From positions 51,852 through 115,851 of the forward strand of contig JAUHVK010000014.1 of assembly GCA_030425145.1 (NCBI GenBank): a DNA stretch of 64,000 bases, read 5' to 3'. The first letter of the stretch is position 1, and every line of letters begins with the position of its first letter. Below are positions 55,409-63,235 of the stretch, one piece after another. The translations under genes were made by a program, and so were the position numbers. This DNA is from Alphaproteobacteria bacterium. Its GTDB lineage: Bacteria > Pseudomonadota > Alphaproteobacteria > Rhodobacterales > Rhodobacteraceae. The notes under the pieces are model-generated. The model ran no database searches. It was not told the origin of the DNA and was given only the letters and a program-made list of their open reading frames with translations.

Positions 55409-55735
55409 ATGCCACTGAGCAAAGACAGACAGCACCACAGCAAGGCATGGAAGGTATTCCGCCTGCAAATCATCGCGCGGGATAACTTCACTTGTCAGAT
55501 GTGCGGCGTCCTGTTGCGAGGCAAAGGCAAGACGGCGGCTGAGGTGGATCACGTTATCCCTGAAGCCCTACGGCCTGACCTTTTCTTTGAGCCTGACAAC
55601 TGTTGGGCGCTTTGCCGGTACTGTCATGCCACCAAGGCACAGCACATCGAGCGCAAACACGAAGGCGACCCGGTTGCTATCGCCACAGCCAAGAAAGCGC
55701 ACCGCCGCGTCGGTCTGGATGGCTACAGGTGGTAG
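55409..55735 (+). CDS. HNH endonuclease
   Basis: The 108-residue protein has two CxxC zinc pairs (CQMC, CRYC) around the core AAEVDHVIPEALRPDLFFEPDNCWALCRYCH. This is the phage-type HNH nuclease found beside terminase genes, where it assists DNA packaging. It is located directly before the small terminase. Confidence 0.9.
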   Translation: MPLSKDRQHHSKAWKVFRLQIIARDNFTCQMCGVLLRGKGKTAAEVDHVIPEALRPDLFFEPDNCWALCRYCHATKAQHIERKHEGDPVAIATAKKAHRRVGLDGYRW

Positions 55736-55828
55736 GGGCAGGGCAACTCTCTCCAACCGCCGAACAGGAAACCGGTCGGCCAGCCGTTTTCACATATCCA
55801 CAGATCAAACATTCCGAAAGTTAGATAC

Positions 55829-56242
55829 ATGCCGACACCCAAGACACCACTGAGCAAGGCCAAGCTGACCGGGGCAGACAAGCGCAACCCGCAACGGTTC
55901 AGAGACCGCACAGAACCGCGCACCAGCGGCGAACCATTGGGCAACCCGCCTGATTACCTTGGGAAAGAGGCTAAGGCCGTGTGGCGCGAACTGGCAGCTT
56001 CTCTGGGCTGGCTGATCCGCGAGGATCGGGCGGCGGTTGAATTGGCATCGGTCGCACTTGGTCAGGTACGCGAATTTGTGAAGGCTGGCGAACCCGTCCC
56101 GGCGTCCCTCATGGCGGCATCGAACACGGCGCTAGGCAAGCTGGGCGCAACGCCTGCTGATCGGGCGAAGGTGGCAATGCCTGCGGATGACGACGACGAC
56201 AGCGACCCGTGGGCGCTATTCGAGCACGGGGGGCGGGCCTGA
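55829..56242 (+). CDS. P27-family small terminase subunit (TerS)
   Basis: The 137-residue protein begins MPTPKTPLSKAKLTGADKRNPQRFRDRTEPRTSGEPLGNPPDYL, then WRELAASLGWLIREDRAAVELA, the P27-type terminase small-subunit pattern. TerS binds the packaging site. No large terminase follows, so packaging would need a helper's motor. This is the situation in PICI satellites. Confidence 0.8.
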   Translation: MPTPKTPLSKAKLTGADKRNPQRFRDRTEPRTSGEPLGNPPDYLGKEAKAVWRELAASLGWLIREDRAAVELASVALGQVREFVKAGEPVPASLMAASNTALGKLGATPADRAKVAMPADDDDDSDPWALFEHGGRA

Positions 56243-56499
56243 TCCTTCACGGGATCAACTTGTTAACCTGACCCGGTGGAGCGTGCGCAATATGACCGCG
56301 AAAAAGGGGGGTATCCCCCTTCATCGGCACGGCGACTTGACGGCACACCATCTTCGCGCCTAACGTCACCCATCCTTCGGGTTAGTTAGGATTGCCGAAC
56401 TCCTAGCGATGGTCACGGCTCGGCACGGCAAGTTTAGGGAAAAGCGTAGGTGAATTACACCGCGCGGAAACCTTCTAAACTAGTCGAAAGGACTACCAA
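56243..56499. other. Non-coding region after TerS, candidate packaging (cos/pac) site
   Basis: A hairpin with the arms AAGGGGG and CCCCCTT lies at 56304-56321. CGGCACGGC occurs near 56326 and again near 56423. No gene is present over about 250 bases. In phages with this gene order the packaging site is near the HNH and terminase genes. Function is inferred. Confidence 0.4.
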
Positions 56500-56760
56500 A
56501 TGAGCCGTACATATTTTCCAACCCAAGAAGAACGTTTGCAGAAGCGCATGGCTGCGCGCCTGCGCAAGCTGGGCTTGAAACTGACCACCCAGAAAGGTGG
56601 TTATGCAATTCTCGCCTATAACGAGATTGCTAACGCATGGGTTGAAGCTGAGGGCATGACGCCTGTTCCGTACAGTTTGACGATGGAGGACGTTATTCAG
56701 CTTACGCACGAATACGTCGCTGAGGCTGAAATCGAAGAACTCTCAAAAGAGGCCGTCTAG
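56500..56760 (+). CDS. Small hypothetical protein
   Basis: The 86-residue protein is preceded by GAAAGGA and begins MSRTYFPTQEERLQKRMAAR. It has a basic N-terminal helix and an acidic C-terminal helix. It was not recognised. It lies in the variable right-hand cargo region of the satellite. Confidence 0.65.
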   Translation: MSRTYFPTQEERLQKRMAARLRKLGLKLTTQKGGYAILAYNEIANAWVEAEGMTPVPYSLTMEDVIQLTHEYVAEAEIEELSKEAV

Positions 56761-56871
56761 TGAAAGAGGGCAGGCCCTTCGCGGGGCTTGCCCAACTCTT
56801 TGTGGGATTAGGTGTTTGGGCATCGCGTCTTGGGGTTTAGGCTCTTGGACAAACCCTGCGAAGGAGATTCT

Positions 56872-57282
56872 ATGTTTGGATTTTTGAACAAGCGGAAGGC
56901 GTTGAACCAATATTTGATTTGCGAAGGGGGAAGCACATTCGAGATTGTTGGCGAGTCGCACTATCAGTCAGCACTGAACCGACTTGCAGGCGGCAAGACC
57001 GAAGAAAGCGCGCAAATACCTGTCGAGGTGTTCTTAGTCGCAGAACCGGACAACCCTTATGACCCTGACGCAGTGAAGGTTGAGATCAACGGTCAGAAAG
57101 TCGGTCATATATCCAAGCAACACACTCAGTCGTTTCACAACATCACGCGTTCTCTTGGGATCAGTAGAGCGAAATGCAAAGGCATGATTGTTGGCGGCTG
57201 GCTGAGGCCGGATGGTGATGAAGGCAGTTTTGGCGTCAAACTGGATTTGAAATGGCCGCCGAGAGGCGAGTTGAGCGACTAG
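56872..57282 (+). CDS. HIRAN-like domain protein
   Basis: The 136-residue protein has the HIRAN signature in order: EIVGESHYQSALNRLAGG, PVEVFLVAEPDNPYDPDAVKVEINGQKVGHISKQH. HIRAN domains recognise DNA ends or damaged DNA. AAGGAG six bases before the ATG (MFGFLNKR) fixes the start. It is in the cargo region and could be a host- or phage-directed accessory function. Confidence 0.75.
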   Translation: MFGFLNKRKALNQYLICEGGSTFEIVGESHYQSALNRLAGGKTEESAQIPVEVFLVAEPDNPYDPDAVKVEINGQKVGHISKQHTQSFHNITRSLGISRAKCKGMIVGGWLRPDGDEGSFGVKLDLKWPPRGELSD

Positions 57283-57518
57283 CGATCCTGCCTTGCCCCC
57301 TGCATCGCTTCCCAACCTTCCCCGACATAGATGATCCGAAAGGTGTTCTGACCTTTGACCTTGCACCGGCTGCACCGGGCGTTGCCAGCCGCTTGGTGGG
57401 CCGTTGTTTCCGGGCCTATGGCGTCGATTAGGGCGGCAACAGGCATCTGCGCAGAATGGCCGCACACATCGCATGACAGGTGCAGGTGATTCATCCTGAT
57501 GCTGGAAAGGCGTGTCAT
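57279..57518 (-). CDS. Zinc-ribbon protein of unknown function
   Basis: About 79 residues with two CxxC pairs (CDVCGHSAQ and CSRCKVKG), probably a zinc ribbon. The start is uncertain: MTRLSSIR at 57518 or MNHLHLSC at 57494. Its upstream region overlaps the right arm-type repeats of element B. It is the only minus-strand gene of the element. Confidence 0.55.
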   Translation of the reverse strand: MTRLSSIRMNHLHLSCDVCGHSAQMPVAALIDAIGPETTAHQAAGNARCSRCKVKGQNTFRIIYVGEGWEAMQGARQDR

Positions 57519-57547
57519 CGCGGTAACATCCGATTGCAGGCGTTTTC

Positions 57548-57569
57548 TGTTACCCCAATCGTTACCCCA
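57548..57569. repeat. GTTACCCC direct repeats, right arm of element B
   Basis: TGTTACCCC and GTTACCCC lie 5 bases apart, matching the doublet near the left end (48336) in the same orientation. Confidence 0.6.
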
Positions 57570-57632
57570 CGACAAAGCCCACCGAGACCACCAGGGGCGG
57601 ATTTGGCTAAGTAGCTGATATATTGGGGATTT

Positions 57633-57680
57633 TTGGCTCCGGCGGTAGGGATCGAACCTACGACCAATTGATTAACAGTC
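57633..57680 (-). repeat. att site: 48-bp tRNA-Asn 3' end (element B/C junction)
   Basis: Identical to 48157-48204 over all 48 bases. Sequence beyond the anticodon again departs from a tRNA, so the intact tRNA-Asn should be further right. Confidence 0.9.
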
Positions 57681-57796
57681 GGAGGAACGACTATATTCTC
57701 CAATAAGCCTCAACCAATAACAACCATAAAAACAAATACTTGAAGAGATTCCCTTATTGTGGACTATTGACGTTTGGGGGCAATTTTCGCTAGAAA

Positions 57797-57826
57797 GTGC
57801 CCCTAAAATGCCCCCAAAACTGCCCC
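57797..57826. repeat. TGCCCC repeats, arm-type sites of element C integrase
   Basis: TGCCCC occurs at 57798, 57809 and 57821, about one helical turn apart, with an inverted GGGGGCA at 57775-57781. The block lies between the att copy and the integrase start. Confidence 0.55.
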
Positions 57827-57870
57827 TGCTTTGGGTGGTCTCGGGGCCGAAAACTGACAAGGAGGCTGGT

Positions 57871-58971
57871 ATGGCAACCATCGAGAAGCGTGAACGCAAG
57901 AAGGGCGTTGTCTATCAGGTCGATGTTCGGGTTGCAGGATATCCCCGCCAAAAGAAAAGCTTCAAGCGCCTCACTGATGCTAAGGCGTGGGCGGCAAAGA
58001 CCGAGAGCGACATCAAGTCGGGTCAGTTCCAACCAATCAGCGCTCAGTCGAAGCGCAAGACATTCGCGGATGTTTTGGATCGTTACGAACGGGAGGTCTT
58101 GCCTAACCTAGCCGTGAGCACTCAGCGCAGTTCACGGACGGCACTGCGCTACTGGCGCACGAAGCTTGGCGACTACAGTTTGCAGTACATCACCACCGAG
58201 CAGGTCTCGAAACTCATGGGTGAGCTTGCCGCGACCCCGGATGAACGCGGCCTTGGCGAAAAGACAAAGCCCAAGAGCAAGCGCACGCTGAAGTACTACC
58301 GCGACGCGCTGGATATGCTTTTCAAGAAGGCGTGCTCATGGAAGTGGCTTGGTGTTAATCCGGTGGACGGGGTCGAACGTGTGACCAAGCTCCGAAACGA
58401 GCGCACGCGCTATCTCTCCGATGACGAGCGCGGGCGGCTACTGGATGCCTGTCGGCAAAGCCCCAACAAGCAGCTTTACCCAATCGTCGTCTTCGCCCTG
58501 TCCACCGGTTGCCGCCGTGGTGAAATCATGGGCCTCACACTCCCTGATATCGATCTTGCACGACACATGGCGGTGTTACGCGACACCAAGAACGGCGAAA
58601 CACGATCCGTCCCGATCGTTGGCCATCTAGCTGAGCTTTTGGAACTGCATATCGTTCACGTGAATGACCTGTACGACGAAAAATTCCCGGCTGCGCCTAG
58701 GCGCTACCTATTCCCTAGGCGTGACCTAGCCGCGCCGATGGATGTCCGCAAAGCATGGGAAAACGCGATATCCAAGGCGAAGATCACCGACTTCAGATTT
58801 CATGATCTTCGCCACAGTACTGCCAGCTATCTGGCCATGCAGGGCAAGTCTCTCATCGAAATTGCCGACATGCTGGGGCACAAAACCCTCCAAATGGTGA
58901 AGCGCTATTCGCACTTGTCAGCTGATCACAAAAAGGGCTTGGCAGAAGAGCTCGACGGCAAGATGTTTTGA
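57871..58971 (+). CDS. int: Tyrosine integrase of element C
   Basis: The 366-residue integrase has an AP2-like or SAM-like arm domain (GVVYQVDVRVAGYPRQKKSFKRLTDAKAWAAKTE) and a catalytic domain with STGCRRGEIMGL near 230, FHDLRHSTASYLAMQG near 310 and LGHKTLQMVKRYSHL. AAGGAGG six bases upstream fixes the ATG at 57871; the frame extends to 57757 without such a site. It should act on the same tRNA-Asn. Confidence 0.92.
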   Translation: MATIEKRERKKGVVYQVDVRVAGYPRQKKSFKRLTDAKAWAAKTESDIKSGQFQPISAQSKRKTFADVLDRYEREVLPNLAVSTQRSSRTALRYWRTKLGDYSLQYITTEQVSKLMGELAATPDERGLGEKTKPKSKRTLKYYRDALDMLFKKACSWKWLGVNPVDGVERVTKLRNERTRYLSDDERGRLLDACRQSPNKQLYPIVVFALSTGCRRGEIMGLTLPDIDLARHMAVLRDTKNGETRSVPIVGHLAELLELHIVHVNDLYDEKFPAAPRRYLFPRRDLAAPMDVRKAWENAISKAKITDFRFHDLRHSTASYLAMQGKSLIEIADMLGHKTLQMVKRYSHLSADHKKGLAEELDGKMF

Positions 58972-59184
58972 CTTGGACCTTGGGGGCCGTCCAAGCGGCC
59001 CCTCAGATCACTTCTGCCCCTACGGACTGGCATGCTGCGCCAATACGACCAGATGCATTCTGCGTGCCGTACAAAGGCTTACATGCCATATTTTCAAGGC
59101 ACTCTCTGATCTATTTCGCCGTTCTTGCTCCTTCGGTGACATCTGTTTTTCGATAGATACCATTAACCTCCACCTGGGCCTTTC
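58959..59184. repeat. ~230-bp direct repeat, copy 1
   Basis: It starts with the last codons of the integrase (CAAGATGTTTTGACTTGG) and runs to the CCTGGGCCTTTC near 59184. Copy 2 is at 61386-61614, in the same orientation, with most bases identical by eye. No conserved reading frame links them. The remaining bases up to the HipB gene hold its promoter. Confidence 0.75.
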
Positions 59185-59289
59185 AACGATATGGAGAGCG
59201 CGGGAGGCAGGCGGCGTTCATCGAAACCGAAGAGTGTGGCGGGCCAATCTGAGTATTTAAATGTGCGTAAAGCCTATTTACGGGCATTA

Positions 59290-59377
59290 AAATAACCAAA
59301 GTCTTGACCGGACGCGTTCGCTGAGGTAATTTGGGTAGTTAAATAACCAAAATTGGGTCATATGGGCACTATAGTGC
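59290..59377. promoter_or_regulatory. Candidate HipB operator region
   Basis: AAATAACCAAA occurs at 59290 and 59341, and a perfect 12-bp palindrome GCACTATAGTGC lies at 59366-59377, 16 bases before the antitoxin start. HipB-type antitoxins bind repeats in their own promoter. The assignment is inferred. Confidence 0.5.
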
Positions 59378-59393
59378 TCATTTGGGATGGGAA

Positions 59394-59726
59394 ATGAAAC
59401 GAGCAAGAAGCTATTCACGCGTAACAAAGGAAGCCTTGGCGGTCCTTGGCAAGCTGGTCAAAGCTGGCCGGATGGAGCGTGGAATGACGTCAGCCGAGCT
59501 CTCTGAACGGGCGGGCATCACCCGCAAGACCCTTCGTAATATCGAGAATGGCGAACCGGGTACGGAGGTCGGTACAGTCTTTGAGGTCGCTGTTCTCGTC
59601 GGCGTTCGGCTATTTGATATGGAGGAACGCGCCTTGGCCGCGCACAGTGCTCGCCTGGACGAAAAGCTGACGCTGCTCCCGAAGCGCGCCCGACCTTCCA
59701 AGCTGGAGGTCGATGATGACTTCTAA
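59394..59726 (+). CDS. hipB: HipB-type antitoxin, XRE-family regulator
   Basis: The 110-residue protein has a central XRE helix-turn-helix (GMTSAELSERAGITRKTLRNIENGEPGTEVGTVFEVAVLVGV) and a charged C-terminus. It overlaps the hipA start by 11 bases (hipA ATG at 59716). It would neutralise the HipA kinase and repress the pair. The ATG at 59394 (MKRARSYS) is taken; one four codons earlier is possible. Confidence 0.82.
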   Translation: MKRARSYSRVTKEALAVLGKLVKAGRMERGMTSAELSERAGITRKTLRNIENGEPGTEVGTVFEVAVLVGVRLFDMEERALAAHSARLDEKLTLLPKRARPSKLEVDDDF

Positions 59727-61032
59727 ACTCAAGCAGCATAAAGATGCCTTTGTCTGGATTTGGCTTCCAGGACAGACGGAGCCGGTTGTCGCCGGTCGGA
59801 TCAGCCAGAGAGGTGACACCTACAGTTTCAACTACGGTGCTAGCTACCTCGATCGCCCCAATGCAATCCCGCTCTATGAGCCGGAGTTGCCGCTACGCCG
59901 TGGCCTCATCGAACCAGTTGCTGGCCTCTCCATGGCAAGCTGCATTCGCGATGGTTCTCCTGATGCGTGGGGGCGGCGGGTTATCATTAACCGACTAATG
60001 GGTGGAAACGCTGCTGAGACCAAAGTCCGCAAAATCACCGAACTCACCTATTTACTCGAATCAGGCTCTGACCGCATCGGGGCTCTCGATTTTCAGGAAT
60101 CCGGGACGCAATATGTACCGCGCCTAAAGGCGGAGGCTTCGTATGAAGAGTTACTCGAAGCTGCCGGGCGCATTGAGCGGGGCGTTCCGCTGACGCCCGC
60201 TCTCGACCAAGCGTTAAATCATGGCACTTCAATTGGGGGCGCACGACCGAAAGCATTGATCGACCACGGCGATCGCAAACTCATTGCCAAGTTCTCGGCA
60301 AGCGCGGACCTCTACAGCGTCGTGAAAGCGGAATTTATCGCCATGAAAATTGCCGCTGCGTGTGGCCTGAATGTCGCCCCCGTTTCCATGATAGTGGCAG
60401 CGGGCAAAGATGTGCTGCTGATTGAACGTTTTGATCGCGTAAAGGCAAAGAGTTCTTGGCAGCGCAGAGCTATGGTGTCGGCTTTGACGATGCTCGGGCT
60501 GGATGAGATGATGGCGCGATATGCGTCATACGAGGAGCTTACCGAAGTCATTCGTCACCGTTTCACCGATCCCAAAAACACGCTCAAAGAGCTCTTTGGT
60601 CGAATTGTTTTCAATATCCTGTGCGGTAACACTGACGATCATGCGCGTAACCATGCCGCTTTTTGGGATGGCAAGATGCTGACGCTGACACCGGCCTATG
60701 ACATTTGCCCGCAAGGGCGGACAGGCAACGAGGCTACACAGGCCATGCTGATCAATGGCGACAACCGAATGAGTACCTTGGGGAGTTGCCTTGCGGCGGC
60801 ACCCAATTTCCTGCTCACGGAAGGCGATGCAAAGGCGGTCATGGAAAGTCAGATTGCCACGATCGCAAGCGAATGGGAGGCTGCCTGCGAACACGCCAAA
60901 CTCAACGAGACGGACAGGAAGCTCTTCGCTGGACGGCAATTCTTGAACCCTTACTGCATCGGCGGTTTAGGGGAGCAGCACCAAGCGTTGATCTCCCACT
61001 TCGAGGACGCACGGGCACACCTCATCGGGTGA
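59716..61032 (+). CDS. hipA: HipA-type serine/threonine kinase toxin
   Basis: The 438-residue protein has the HipA N-terminal domain (IPLYEPELPLRRGLIEP, SMASCIRDGSPDAWGRRVI). The kinase core has GGARPKALIDHGDRKLIAKF, VLLIERFDRV, the catalytic NTDDHARNHAAFW and the metal-binding AYDICPQ. HipA proteins phosphorylate tRNA synthetases and cause growth arrest. All visible motifs are intact, so an active toxin is expected. Confidence 0.9.
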   Translation: MTSKLKQHKDAFVWIWLPGQTEPVVAGRISQRGDTYSFNYGASYLDRPNAIPLYEPELPLRRGLIEPVAGLSMASCIRDGSPDAWGRRVIINRLMGGNAAETKVRKITELTYLLESGSDRIGALDFQESGTQYVPRLKAEASYEELLEAAGRIERGVPLTPALDQALNHGTSIGGARPKALIDHGDRKLIAKFSASADLYSVVKAEFIAMKIAAACGLNVAPVSMIVAAGKDVLLIERFDRVKAKSSWQRRAMVSALTMLGLDEMMARYASYEELTEVIRHRFTDPKNTLKELFGRIVFNILCGNTDDHARNHAAFWDGKMLTLTPAYDICPQGRTGNEATQAMLINGDNRMSTLGSCLAAAPNFLLTEGDAKAVMESQIATIASEWEAACEHAKLNETDRKLFAGRQFLNPYCIGGLGEQHQALISHFEDARAHLIG

Positions 61033-61034
61033 AC

Positions 61035-61106
61035 ATGCCACCCAAGGCAGCAAAGGCGTCGGATTTTCTCTCTAGCCTTCAGGCTGCTCAGACATTGGAG
61101 TCTTAG
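61035..61106 (+). pseudogene. Remnant of an ArdC 3' end
   Basis: The frame reads PPKAAKASDFLSSLQAAQ before its stop. The end of the intact ArdC gene reads QAAKATDFLSGLQAK. The match covers the final 20 or so codons only. It shows that a second ArdC gene once lay here. Confidence 0.6.
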
Positions 61107-61385
61107 GCCGCATCGGCTTAAGCCCAACCTCATTTTCGGACTAGGTGAGGCGCCTGTCTAGGCGGCAGTGGCCTATGCTGCGCGTCCAATTCATCGTTAA
61201 AATCGCATATCTTTCACGACGCCGCGAATTCAGCGTTTAAGCCGGTCGCTTTGAGTGAAACGCGATAAGCGTTTTTCGCATCAGATGCTCAAAAGTAAGT
61301 GGTTTTCAGCTCCTGTAAGCGTTTTTCACGAGGCTTCTTGCTCCTCTCAGGCCATCACATCACGGGACTGACTGAAGGCGCAACA
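61107..61385. other. Non-coding region with TAAGCGTTTTTC repeats
   Basis: TAAGCGTTTTTC occurs at 61266 and 61316, with a weaker TAAGTGGTTTTC between at 61296. No gene was seen. Confidence 0.35.
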
Positions 61386-61614
61386 CAAGATGTTTTGACT
61401 TGGAACCTGGAGGCCGTCCAGGCGGCCCCTCAGATCACTTCTGACCCTACGGGCTGGCCGATGCCGCTCCAGTACCACCGGATGCATTCAGCGTGCCGTA
61501 CAGGGGCTCATAGGCCATATTTTCAAAACCCTCTCTGATCTATTTCGCCATTTCGGCTCCCTCGGTGGAAACTCTTTTTCGGAAGACAACCATTAACCTT
61601 CACTTGGGCCTTTC
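61386..61614. repeat. ~230-bp direct repeat, copy 2
   Basis: This is the second copy of the block at 58959-59184, beginning with the same CAAGATGTTTTGACTTGG, the integrase 3' end. Together with the first it brackets hipBA and the ArdC remnant. After it, 61615-62104 is a long leader to ArdC with no reading frame of convincing composition. Confidence 0.75.
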
Positions 61615-62104
61615 TGGCACCGGCCTGCCACTGGCGGGTACCCATTGGGCCAGAGTTTTCAAATTGCCCGTGCAGTGAAAGCCGCCTCAATGGTTGATCC
61701 GATCATTACTGAAGACGTCGATATCGGGCGTTGTTCACGCTGTGTGCCTGTTCAGGGCAAATTCATGCAAGTCACCGGCTTTTCGTGAGTATTGGGCAAT
61801 ACCGTTTGGTTTACTGGTAACTAATCCCACGTGGGTATGGACTCTTTTCCCGTGTCCCTATCCGCTTCCAACGAGCTGTCCTCCATCTGGCTTGACCTGG
61901 CAGAGACGCCGTTCGGCGCAACGGGTCGCAGTCAGTTTCATCCCCTGATTTTCATCATTCCTCGCGAAACAAGAAACAGCCTGCTCTCCGTCTGTCGTTT
62001 TTCTCCAGCCCGTTCCGGGTGCTCCGCCCGTCTTTGCCCCTGCCTCTTCGGTCGCCATCGGACAGCCGCGATGGGCGCGGCTCTCAGAGACAAGGAGAGA
62101 GACC

Positions 62105-63022
62105 ATGAAAACCGCACGCGAAGACGTTTACACCCAAGTCACCAACAACATCATCGCCGCAATCGAAAAGGGAGCCGGTCACTGGCAGATGCCCTGGCAC
62201 CGCACAGGCGAGGGCCTCAACCGCCCCGTCAATATCGACACCAGCAACGCTTATCGCGGGATCAACGTCCTGAGCCTCTGGGCCGTAGGACAGGCGCGCG
62301 GCTTCTCGACCGGAACCTGGGGCACCTATCGCCAGTGGCAAAACAAGGGGTGCCAGGTCCGCAAGGGCGAAAAATCCAGCCTGGTTGTCTTCTACAAAGA
62401 GTTCACCGTCGAAGAGCAACGCGAGAACGGCGAAACCGAAGAGGGCAAGCGCATGATGGCCCGTGCCTCCTATGTCTTCAACGCCGATCAGGTGGACGGC
62501 TACGAAGCCCCGCCAATGCCACAGCCCAAGGACCCGATCCAAGTGATCGCAGAGGCCGATGCCTTTATCCAGGCGACTGGTGCCAACATTCGCCACGGCG
62601 GCATGCGCGCCTTCTACAGCCTCCCGCAGGGTGGTACGGGCGACTATATCCAGATGCCGGAAAAAGCCCTCTTCACCGGTTCCAAAACCAGCAGCGCGAC
62701 CGAGTGCTACTACTCCACCCTCCTGCATGAGTTGACCCACTGGACCGGCAGCGCCAAGCGTTGCGATCGAGAATTCGGCAAGCGGTTCGGCGATGACGCC
62801 TACGCCGTCGAAGAACTTGTCGCCGAGCTGGGAGCCGCCTTCCTTTGCGCCGACCTTGGGGTCACGCTAGAGCCGCGCGCGGATCACGCAGCCTACATTC
62901 AAAGCTGGCTCAAGGTCCTCAAGGCCGACAAGAAGGCAATCTTCACCGCCGCCAGCCAAGCGGCCAAGGCCACGGATTTTCTCTCGGGCCTTCAGGCCAA
63001 GGTCCCATCGGCTGCCGCATAG
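62105..63022 (+). CDS. ardC: ArdC-type anti-restriction protein (ssDNA-binding / zincin)
   Basis: The 305-residue protein begins with the ArdC ssDNA-binding domain (DVYTQVTNNIIAAIEKGAGHWQMPWH, GINVLSLW, GTYRQWQNKGCQVRKGEKSSLVVFYK). A zincin part follows with STLLHELTHWTGSAKR near residue 210 and a downstream EELVAELGAAFLC. ArdC proteins shield incoming DNA from type I restriction and HNH systems. AAGGAGAGAGACC precedes the ATG. A stem-loop terminator follows. Confidence 0.9.
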   Translation: MKTAREDVYTQVTNNIIAAIEKGAGHWQMPWHRTGEGLNRPVNIDTSNAYRGINVLSLWAVGQARGFSTGTWGTYRQWQNKGCQVRKGEKSSLVVFYKEFTVEEQRENGETEEGKRMMARASYVFNADQVDGYEAPPMPQPKDPIQVIAEADAFIQATGANIRHGGMRAFYSLPQGGTGDYIQMPEKALFTGSKTSSATECYYSTLLHELTHWTGSAKRCDREFGKRFGDDAYAVEELVAELGAAFLCADLGVTLEPRADHAAYIQSWLKVLKADKKAIFTAASQAAKATDFLSGLQAKVPSAAA

Positions 63023-63046
63023 GCAGCCGTTCAGCTTCGATTATAT

Positions 63047-63067
63047 GCCACCCCAGATTGGGGTGGC
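63047..63067. terminator. Stem-loop after ardC
   Basis: GCCACCCC at 63047 and its inverse at 63060 enclose a five-base loop, 24 bases after the ardC stop. No T-run follows. A second hairpin, CCATAGCGC-TTT-GCGCTATGG, lies at 63116-63136. Confidence 0.5.
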
Positions 63068-63235
63068 TATCATGCTGTGTAAGTTGAGAGTGCCTGTACG
63101 GCCTCTCAGATCATTCCATAGCGCTTTGCGCTATGGTGGGTGCTAACAGACCTGCAAACGCATCAGAGAGGCGCTATACGGCCACATATACACCCTTTTC
63201 AAAGTCAATTGTGCTGACCTTTGCCACCGCGCAGG

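Larger units (their letters stand above)
48157..57680. mobile_element. Element B: ~9.5-kb phage satellite with capsid and small terminase
   Basis: It lies between two identical 48-bp att copies. In order, all plus strand except the last: integrase, short helical protein, AlpA-like HTH, small proteins, primase/helicase, small protein, major capsid protein, HNH nuclease, small terminase, two small proteins and a minus-strand Zn-ribbon. There is no large terminase, portal, protease or tail gene. This resembles PICI-type satellites, here with a capsid gene of its own. Confidence 0.75.

Noticed and set aside
48157..57680. Complete tRNA-Asn genes at 48157 and 57633
   Set aside because: Both copies lack a pairing 5' half. 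The sequence upstream of the anticodon loop cannot form the anticodon, D or acceptor stems, so they are att fragments.
61831..62730. Plus-strand open frame overlapping the start of ArdC
   Set aside because: Its second half is the ArdC gene in another frame with shadow composition, and its first half is the ArdC leader with no similarity.
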